A program made the translations under genes and the position numbers. Of a stretch of DNA of 64,000 bases, positions 58,601 to 64,000 are shown one piece after another; the stretch's first letter is position 1, and each line of letters opens with the position of its first letter. The stretch is from Agriotes lineatus (Eukaryota; Arthropoda; Insecta; Coleoptera; Elateridae): NCBI GenBank assembly GCA_940337035.1, contig CALNHX010002684.1, forward strand, positions 107,019 through 171,018, in the 5' to 3' direction. Under the pieces are notes generated by a model, which saw only the letters and a list, made by a program, of their open reading frames with translations, searched no databases and had not been told where the DNA came from.

Positions 58601-61178
58601 CATTTATTCGAATGATTATTCAAATAATCATTCGGTTATTAATATCGTTCGAATGCAAATAATTCGGTTATAAAAATTGTCCGGTTATGCCCATCACTGA
58701 TTTCTTTCATACACCTCAAATCCGTAATGCAATCAATCACTTATGAAATCTTGGTATAACCTACTGCTGACCTCCTGTTAATTTTAATGAAATTTTAGAT
58801 GACTTGAGATTGCTATTATGTGATTTAGAAATTCAACTGGTCGAAATTTAGATTGCTTTGCATTCCTTTCTATTTCTTGTCTTATTTTTCCATTCTCTGA
58901 CCTCTAGTGTAGCATAATCCTTCTCTACTGATTTTTTCCACGTCTTCCCCATCTGGTTGCATCTGGTGTTTTCTGTTACATATTCTTAGGCATTCTGTCT
59001 TCTGTCATTCTCATCAAACAAGGAACGTTCATATATAAATTATAATTTAATATTTATTAAAAAACCAATATGTAATTTTTCTACATAGCCTCCTTCCCTT
59101 TGAATTAGCCGGTGCCATGTTCCTAGCAGCATCTGTATTCCATAAGAAAAAAAATCTTTTGGTTGCTGACACACCCATTTCCGAACAGTTTTGATGACTT
59201 GTTCACTAGAACGATTTGTTTTCCCCTTACAAACTTTTTACAGTGTACAAACAAATAAAAATCTGATGGAGAATGGTCCGAACTGTATGGCAGATGGGGT
59301 AGCACAGTCCATTTTAATTTTTGAATTGTAGTCAGCATGTGAGCAGCAAAATAAGGTCGAGCATTATTCTTTAAGAAGCAGACAGAGAACTCGCGTTTTC
59401 TTCCACGCTACCCTTATTGATATTTAATGCAGAAGCAATATCCTTCACTGTAATTGATGATCGTTTCAAATAAATGCATTTTACTCTGTCAGCATTCTCT
59501 TGTGTTGTCGATGTTTTAGGACACCGAGAAAGCGGTTCATTCTTGACATGTTTGCAGCCGCTTTCAAACGCTTTACTCCCTTTATAAACGCTTATGCCTG
59601 CCAGTGCTTGCGCACCAAACCGTCTTTTAACTCTTGTACAACTTTCCGATGATTTTATACCTTCTTTAGTAAGAAATTTACTGATAATGCATTATTCGAC
59701 GGTTATTGTCCTTCCATTTCACTCATATGCTTGCCAAACGAACAACAATGAATTGTGGCGACTCAACAACTGAGTCAAGTTAGGACTTTTACCAGAGCAT
59801 TAATTAATGTATACAACTTCTGTGCACGACTGCACGTCTTTGTCTTTTGGCGCGCAATTCAAATTATAATTCATATTTGAATGCTCCTAGTATGTCCCTT
59901 ATTCGTTTTGATTTAACCTCAAACTATGGACGCTGATTTGACTAGGAATTTTTTAATTTTATATCTTACAGACAGCATTGATGACTAGGGCTCTTCTTTC
60001 GTCCGATGCATAGTATAAGATAATAAAGCATCTACTTAAAACTAGTTCTTCGGTTTTCGGTTGTTTAACACAGTAATATATAATTACCTGCACTTCAAAA
60101 GTTGTACATCCTTGTGTTTCACATTAGTTTATTACATACTACACGTTATATTATACTTTTAGTTGAATTTCAAAATAATTTTCTGTATTAATATCATTAT
60201 TAATGTTATTATTACTATTTGCACAAAGACAGTTACTAATAAACAGTACACCAGAACAAATGTTTGTCTACAGTGTTTTTTATTCGTAGTAACTTCAGCT
60301 TGACCCTCACACACAAAAATAAAACCATTCTCCAACTTTACTAAACTGCAATACGAACCAACTCGACACACACACCAAAACTTACCTGGAGATTCCTGCA
60401 ATTTAACCATTTGTTTATCAGTAAACTGGGACCGATTGTGAACCAACGTGAAGCAGTGGTTTGTGTTGCAATTTGTGCACAATGTAGGTTCGGCAATCCG
60501 GCCTCGGTCAACTTCCACAGTAGTACTGAACGAACACACAATGCACTTAAAGAATGCTTCGCGCATTTCAGGCATAATATTGGACGTACGAATAACCATT
60601 CCACTGATTGTTATCAGCTGATCAATATCTGCAAGACCACAATTAGCTGAAGTTTTGTTATTAAATATATTCATTAACCTTCAGGATTAAGTGACCGCAT
60701 ATTTTTCGTCTTCTCAGCATTGAAAGGCCTCACTTGGATCTGGTGATCTAAAACTGCAGCAGGGTAGCGCTCGTAAAACATTTCGTTAACGGTCATATCA
60801 AAGGTTGGAATCACTTCCTGAGGATAGCAGACGAGCTGTCGATACAGGCCTTCATCAAACGTCTCCAAGTGAGAGCAGTTTACATTCAAAAATGGCTCTT
60901 CCAGAGTGTGAATCTGCAATCAACGTATGTATAGCGAGAACGATTGTTAAGACATTTATTAGAGCTAAACATACCTCTTCGAGCTTTTGTAAATAAAGTG
61001 GTTCATTTAAATTAATGGCTTCAGAACGCTCATCCTCCTCAGCTTCAGGCTCAATATAACGCAAAATAAACTGCTTGAATTTCTCCTTGCACTGTGCAAC
61101 TGACACATTTGTGCCCCAGATTACCAGATGTGGAGCTGCCGAATCCGTTGACTCTTGAGTTTCAGGAATCGCATCCAA
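52561..61178 (-). CDS. Mcm4: MCM4 DNA replication licensing factor (partial, 8 exons)
   Basis: Subunit 4 of the MCM2-7 helicase, which unwinds DNA at replication forks in the nucleus. Exons on the minus strand: 61178-60975, 60913-60679, 60628-60386, 53734-53506, 53451-53222, 53172-52943, 52890-52730 and 52678-52561, 1,650 bp or 550 codons, all in phase with GT/AG borders. Visible marks: VIWGTNV, EVIPTFDM, QIQVRPFN, zinc finger CIVC and CTNC, OB-fold GDRVTVTGIYRA, Walker A GDPGTSKSQ, Walker B CCIDEFDKM, sensor-1 AANP and the arginine-finger SRFD. Full-length orthologues have about 860-890 residues. The N-terminal tail (first exon or exons) lies beyond 61178, probably outside the window. The last 250-300 residues after a GTATGT donor at 52560 were not found. 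Small departures from the usual text: TKDSETR for TKDPETR, SIAKCGII for SIAKAGII, TLMSR for TLLSR. Confidence 0.96.
52730..52890 (-). CDS. Mcm4: MCM4 exon (pre-sensor hairpin, sensor 1, Arg finger)
   Basis: 161 bp after GGGTAG. It reads VMEQQTLSIAKCGIICQLNA, RTSILAAANPSESQWNK, IIENVQLPHTLMS and two bases of the finger Arg, with donor AG|GTAAGA. It is too short to appear as a long ORF and is recognised by homology and phase. Confidence 0.93.
52943..53172 (-). CDS. Mcm4: MCM4 exon (Walker A second half, Walker B)
   Basis: 230 bp after TTAAAG. It reads GTSKSQLLQYVYNLVPRSQY, SGKGSSAVGLTAFVTKD, QLVLQTGALVLADNG, CCIDEFDKMNDSTRSVLHE, with donor GAG|GTATGT. Walker A Lys and Walker B Asp-Glu are intact. 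The Ser in TKDSETR replaces a residue that is nearly always Pro. Confidence 0.96.
53222..53451 (-). CDS. Mcm4: MCM4 exon (AAA+ start, Walker A first half)
   Basis: 230 bp after TTTCAG. It reads KDHCFPPERIELLQLLSQKP, APSIYENEDVKKGILLQLFG, RAEINILLCGDP and the first base of Gly, with donor G|GTAAGG. The Walker A loop is split by the intron, a position also seen in other multi-exon MCM genes. ORFs that run past the donor (AVNSTLAF) are intron read-through. Confidence 0.95.
53506..53734 (-). CDS. Mcm4: MCM4 exon (OB fold end, linker)
   Basis: 229 bp after TGATAG. It completes a Glu codon and reads DMPAGQTPHTVVLFAHNDLV, GDRVTVTGIYRA, VYKTHIDVLHFRK and KRLYEQEEG, with donor GG|GTAAAT. The exact match in phase with the exon 6.65 kb upstream confirms that the long intron is real. 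Confidence 0.95.
54157..54203 (+). repeat. Direct-repeat partner 1 inside the long MCM4 intron
   Basis: CAAAACTAGATCTTCAGTTG, then TTTAACACAGTAATATATAA and TTATCTGC, closely match 60037-60092. Both copies are in the same orientation and sit near opposite ends of the long intron. Confidence 0.65.
54621..56478. mobile_element. hAT-type element in MCM4 intron
   Basis: The element is 54629-56470 (1,842 bp), starting CAGGGGTGCCAGATCTCAC and ending GATCTGGCACCCCTG. The 8-bp flanks GGCTTATT (54621-54628) and GGTTTATT (56471-56478) differ at one base. Subterminal CTCACGAT words repeat near both ends (ATCTCACGATCTCACGAT; CGAAATCTCACGATT). Internal ORFs, such as 55480-55701, show no transposase motif. 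It contains a fold-back insertion at 55181-55402. Confidence 0.88.
55181..55402. repeat. 222-bp fold-back hairpin nested in the hAT element
   Basis: GTGACCATAAATGGTTGTGA at 55181 is mirrored by TCACAATCATTTATGGTCAC ending at 55402. Pairing continues inward through TTAGGTTGGCACTGTTTATG and its mirror, CAAATTTGAGGTTA and TAACCTCGAATTTG, to a centre near GTCAGTCTGTGTCAAAACTG. It belongs to the GGTTAGGTTTTG family (31.2-31.4 kb and the palindrome ends). Confidence 0.85.
57056..58707. mobile_element. hAT element in MCM4 intron, TAGTGATGGG ends
   Basis: The element is 57064-58699 (1,636 bp). Left end TAGTGATGGGCTTATTCGAA; right end CCGGTTATGCCCATCACTG (first base of the mirrored end is C rather than T). 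ATTTCTTT is duplicated exactly at 57056-57063 and 58700-58707. Repeated GAATGAAAAATAACC, CCGGTTAT and ATTCGAATGA words lie near both ends. No transposase is readable. A TA-flanked MITE is nested at 57920-58340. Confidence 0.92.
57918..58342. mobile_element. MITE with TA duplication nested in the hAT element
   Basis: The element is 57920-58340 (421 bp). TAGTATTCCAACCAGAAATT at the left is mirrored by AATTTTGGTTGGAATACTA at the right. The arms extend about 38 bp through GGAAAGCTATTTAAAATC. TA flanks both ends. It fits a Tc1/mariner-type non-autonomous element. Confidence 0.85.
59040..59727 (-). pseudogene. mariner transposase remnant, central part deleted
   Basis: Minus strand: from 59727 MSEMEGQ and, after a frame change, a KFLTKEGIKSSE-like block, then SKAFESGCKHVKNEPLSRCP, KTSTTQENADRVK and SSITVKDIASALNINKGSVE (to about 59400). 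This is the paired helix-turn-helix DNA-binding region of mariner. At 59345-59123 the C-terminus follows: LPHLPYSSDHSPSDFYLFVH and the CKKFVRGKQ block around the third catalytic residue (S-P-S-D). The first two catalytic acids are missing, so at least 150 residues are deleted near 59345-59390. It lies in the long MCM4 intron on the same strand as the gene. Confidence 0.85.
60037..60092 (+). repeat. Direct-repeat partner 2 inside the long MCM4 intron
   Basis: AAAACTAGTTCTTCGGTTTT, then CGGTTGTTTAACACAGTAAT and ATATAATTACCTGC, match 54157-54203 except for a few substitutions and about 9 extra bases. It lies about 300 bp from the upstream exon on the gene's strand. Confidence 0.65.
60386..60628 (-). 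CDS. Mcm4: MCM4 exon (zinc finger / OB fold)
   Basis: 243 bp after CTTGCAG. It reads DIDQLITISGMVIRTSNIMP to KLQESP plus one base, with donor G|GTAAGT. Four cysteines (CIVC and, 23 residues on, CTNC) form the C4 zinc site that mediates double-hexamer contacts in MCM4. The preceding intron is 50 bp; the following one is the 6.65-kb intron. Confidence 0.95.
60679..60913 (-). CDS. Mcm4: MCM4 exon (N-terminal A domain)
   Basis: 235 bp after TTGCAG. It reads IHTLEEPFLNVNCSHLETFD to NMRSLNPE plus one base, with donor G|GTTAAT. It contains YRQLVCYPQEVIPTFDMTVN and the strongly conserved HQIQVRPFN. The intron to the previous exon is 61 bp. Confidence 0.95.
60975..61178 (-). CDS. Mcm4: MCM4 exon (N-terminal domain start)
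   Basis: 204 bp, phase 0 to 0. It starts directly after an AG at 61179-61180 (preceding intron TTTTGTTT AG) and reads LDAIPETQESTDSAAPHLVI to LQKLEE. The donor is GAG|GTATGT. The first codon is TTG after a splice acceptor, so this is not the translation start. Confidence 0.93.
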
Positions 61179-61613
61179 CTAAACAAAAGTTTTAAATAAA
61201 TTATGGCAAATATACATATTTTTTTTAATATGAGAACTCTTTTCTTTTGTTCTAGTAAAATTCAATGTTATTTATTTTCCGAAAAAGTATCAAAACAAAT
61301 TATGTTAATCTTTTAAATAGTAACTGTCACTTTTATTTGTTCAACAAAGCCTAATTTTCTAAAATTTTATATGTTATTTATTTTGAAATTGGATTTTTTA
61401 TGTTTGCAGATAAAACGTAATTGCACAATGTTAATGAATTAGAAGATAGAAAAGCAGGATTGACAATCAATGAAAATAGAACACAATATACGATTAATAC
61501 AAGAAAAGAAACGTATGGATTAATGTGAAAACCATATGTACACATTTTAAAAACCTCATAGAATATATATTCTATGAGGGGGCAATCGCCCCCTTGTTCC
61601 TGCGCCCCTGTAA
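61179..61613. other. MCM4 upstream intron sequence with two adjacent palindromes
   Basis: Intron DNA to the right of the first visible MCM4 exon. A perfect 26-bp palindrome (CCTCATAGAATAT and its mirror, 61554-61579) is directly followed by GGGGGCAATCGCCCCC (61578-61593). A minus-strand ORF (61378-61626) spans these and has no known motif. Confidence 0.45.
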
Positions 61614-62194
61614 AGTTGGGCTCCACCTACTATTACTGTGATGTTCTGCTACAGCATTGCTGTAAATTCTACAAAAACGGGTGGCAATTATAAACTGCCA
61701 AGCGGTGGCAAAGGTCAGTTAACTTCCAACAAAGATCAGTCCGACCAAGATGATATGATTCAATGTATTGTTAAGAAGGTTCTGGTGATTTTATGACCAA
61801 GTTGATGGAGAAGTTTAAGCAACAGTTCTGAGCACAACCGGCGTATTTCTACTTTAGAAGAAACTGGTGCTCTCAAAACACAACTATCCGAACACACGAT
61901 TTTAAAATACATTCCCTTGAACAATATTTAAGGCGTAATAACCTGCATATTCTAGGGATCAAAGAAGCTTCTAATGAAGATACAGACCAAGTTCTTACAA
62001 TTTTTTCGCTTCTAATCCAAGTTCCCAAGGACGCAATTGAAAGAAGTTATAGACTGAGGAGCAGGAATTCAAGTCTACCCACCCCAGTCATTGTCAAGTT
62101 CGTTAATTATAACGTCAGACAACAAATTTTCAAATCATAAAAGAAAACCTAACAAAAGCAAGGCAATCATTTCTGCGTTCTGCACAACAAATAT
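61614..62194 (+). pseudogene. LINE ORF1 remnant, second copy of the 18.4-kb repeat
   Basis: It matches 18407-18990 from the shared start GTTGGGCTC onward. With frame changes it reads a better preserved ORF1 C-terminal domain: NNLHILGIKEASNEDTDQVL, TIFSLLIQVPKDAIERSYRL, RSRNSSLPTPVIVKFVNYNV and RQQIFK. Sequence identity to the other copy stops at ACAACAAATATATG near 62194, where the LOA-like LINE begins. Several stops are present, so it is inactive. Confidence 0.65.
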
Positions 62195-64000
62195 ATGGAA
62201 GGTATCACCAATGGCTGGTCGTTGGATGGCAAAGTTTCTAAGATTCAATGAGCTGCTCTTTAATAGAGCCAGACTCACAAAGTCTCAACTGGACTGGGAC
62301 AATTATAAACTGTCCCTCCGGTTATACAAAAGCTGCATACGCAGAAGTAGAAGAGACACCTGGCGGGCCTTCTGCGAAAGTATTGAATGTCTACCAGAAG
62401 CAGTTAGACTGCAAAAGGTGTTTTCCAAAACTCCAGGTTCCAGGCTGGGGATGCTGAAGCTCCCATCGGGTACCTTCACGGACACCAGAGAGGGGGCTCT
62501 CAAGCATCTCATTGATGTTCACTTCCCCGGCTCCAGTCTTGTACAAGAAGCTCTACCTGAGAGGCCCCCACGCATCGCGCACACCGCGATGGACTGGAAG
62601 ACGGCCTCAAAGGTAGTGAGTCTAGATCGTTTGAAGTGGGCACTGTTCACCTTTGAACCATATAGGAGCGCTGGTGCTGACGGAATTTTTCCGGCTCTGC
62701 TACAGCATGGATTGGAGGTGCTGTTACGGCCCCTATATCACATTTTTCGTACTAGCCTGGCCCTAGGACACATTCCTGTGCCCTGGAGGACGGTCAAAGT
62801 AATTTTCCTACCCAAAGCGGGACATGCAATGCATGATACCGCAAAGGACTTTAGACCTATCAGCCTGACTTCTTTCCTGCTAAAGGTGCAGGAGAGACTG
62901 ATTGAAAGGTATATTAAGGATGGAGCATTGGTGGCTTTTCCGCTGCACCCATCACAACACGCCTACCAACAAGGCAAGTCAGTTGAGACGGCACTCCATG
63001 CGATCGTTTCAAAGATAGAGAAAACCCTGCACCACAAAGAGCTTTCGCTCGGTGCATTCTTAGACATAGAAGGGGCGTTTGATAATACCTCCTTCGATTC
63101 TATCTGTGTAGCGGCCGAAAGGCACGGGATCGAACCCTCGTTGATAAGATGGATCGGTTCTATGCTGTCGGGCCGACAGGTAATCGTTTCAGCAGACGAG
63201 TTCTCCATAAGAGCGACGGTCACTAGGGGCTGTCCTCAGGGTGGAGTCCTGTCTCCAATGTTATGGTGTCTGGTCGTGGACGGGCTACTAAGGGAGCTCT
63301 CTGCAAAAGGCATCTTTGTGCTAGGTTATGCTGATGACCTTGCAATATTAGCAATGGGAAAGTTTGCTGGCACAGTAAGTGGGATCATGCAAGAAGCCCT
63401 CATTACTGTACAAAACTGGTGTGTAAGGCAAGGGCTCAGGATTAATCCTACCAAGGCAGAACTTGTCATCTTCACCAAAAGAAGGAGAATCGAGGGTCTC
63501 AGACAGCCCACAATCTTCGGAAAAGCTCTCCAGCCCTCCGAATCGGTCAGATATCTTGGAGTTATCCTGGATTCAAAGCTGAACTGGAGGACTCATGTAG
63601 AGAGACAAATTCAAAGGGCCACAGCTTCTCTGTGGAGATGTCGACGGACCTTTGGAACCAGCTGGGGTCTCAAGCCCCGTGTCACCAAATGGCTATACAC
63701 GGTGGTTACAAGACCAATAATAACATATGCTGCTCTTGTTTGGTGGCCAGCAACCAGCAAGGCAACAATCAGAAACAGCCTCAACAGACTACAGAGATTG
63801 GCTTGTTTAGGCATAACTGGAGCAATGCGCACTGCTCCTACGGCAGCTCTGGAGGTGCTTCTGGGGCTTCCGCCTCTCCACCTAGTGATTGAAGCGGAGG
63901 CCAGGAAATCAGCCTACAGACTAAGCCAAGGCCAGATGTGGGCCATGAAAGGCGAACAAGTGGGACACTCAGGGATCATTCAACACTTTGAGAAGGTCCC
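62195..64000 (+). CDS. LOA/Lian-like LINE reverse transcriptase (runs off window)
   Basis: One plus-strand frame is open from about 62195 to the window end; the first internal ATGs are at 62211 and 62226. Blocks in order: FEPYRSAGADGIFPALLQHG, ALGHIPVPWRTVKVIFLPKA, DFRPISLTSFLLKVQERLIE (about 62850), HAYQQGKSVETALHAIV, AFLDIEGAFDNTSFDSI (63055), RGCPQGGVLSPMLWCLVVDG (63225), GYADDLAILAMG (63325), GLRINPTKAELVIFTKRRRI, YLGVILDSKLNWRTHVE and RPIITYAALVWWPAT. FLDIEGAFDN and CPQGGVLSPLLW are characteristic of the LOA/R1/I group, where an RNase H domain would follow beyond 64000. The endonuclease is missing, so it is 5'-truncated, but no stop interrupts about 600 codons. Confidence 0.9.

Overview
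This is eukaryotic DNA, almost certainly from an insect. It is AT-rich, holds one intron-containing host gene, and is otherwise filled with transposable elements of kinds typical of insect genomes: jockey-, CR1-, RTE- and LOA-like LINEs, hAT, mariner and pogo-type DNA transposons, Helitrons and fold-back elements. A beetle or another large-genome insect would fit, but I cannot fix the order from sequence alone. I see no bacterial operons, CRISPR arrays, tRNA or rRNA genes.

The only host gene I recognise is MCM4 (disc proliferation abnormal in flies), a replicative-helicase subunit on the minus strand. Eight exons between 61178 and 52561 join with consistent phases and GT-AG borders into a continuous 550-codon segment, from the N-terminal domain to just after the arginine finger. 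The first exon(s) lie to the right of the window. The C-terminal exons were not found. Six of the seven resolved introns are 49-61 bp; the other is 6,651 bp and contains hAT, mariner and fold-back insertions.

Layout. 1-5.5 kb: non-coding, with a roughly 60-bp minisatellite. 5.5-10.9 kb: a decayed jockey LINE, then a DDE transposase interrupted by two later insertions, one of them a 5'-truncated jockey tail. 12-27 kb: LINE remnants of several families, fold-back hairpins and a hAT transposase remnant. 28.1-31.1 kb: an uninterrupted RTE-like endonuclease/reverse transcriptase ORF of about 980 codons, the best preserved element here. 32-38.5 kb: a DDE transposase remnant, a hAT element with perfect target duplication, and two head-to-head LINE fragments. 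38.55-41.41 kb: a near-perfect 2.85-kb palindrome (arms about 1,375 bp). 41.4-43.6 kb: three DNA elements in a row with intact target duplications. 44.1-46.8 kb: a tandem array of the fold-back repeat that also forms the palindrome core, split by a pogo-like element. 47.3-51.8 kb: Helitron copies, a long-TIR element and two more hAT-type elements. 52.5-61.2 kb: MCM4. 61.6-64 kb: a LINE ORF1 remnant and the open reverse transcriptase of a LOA-like LINE that runs off the window.

Most elements are non-autonomous or broken. The main interest is structural: the large palindrome and its relatives, the many target-site duplications that allow insertion order to be read, the selectively expanded MCM4 intron, and the open RTE and LOA reading frames.
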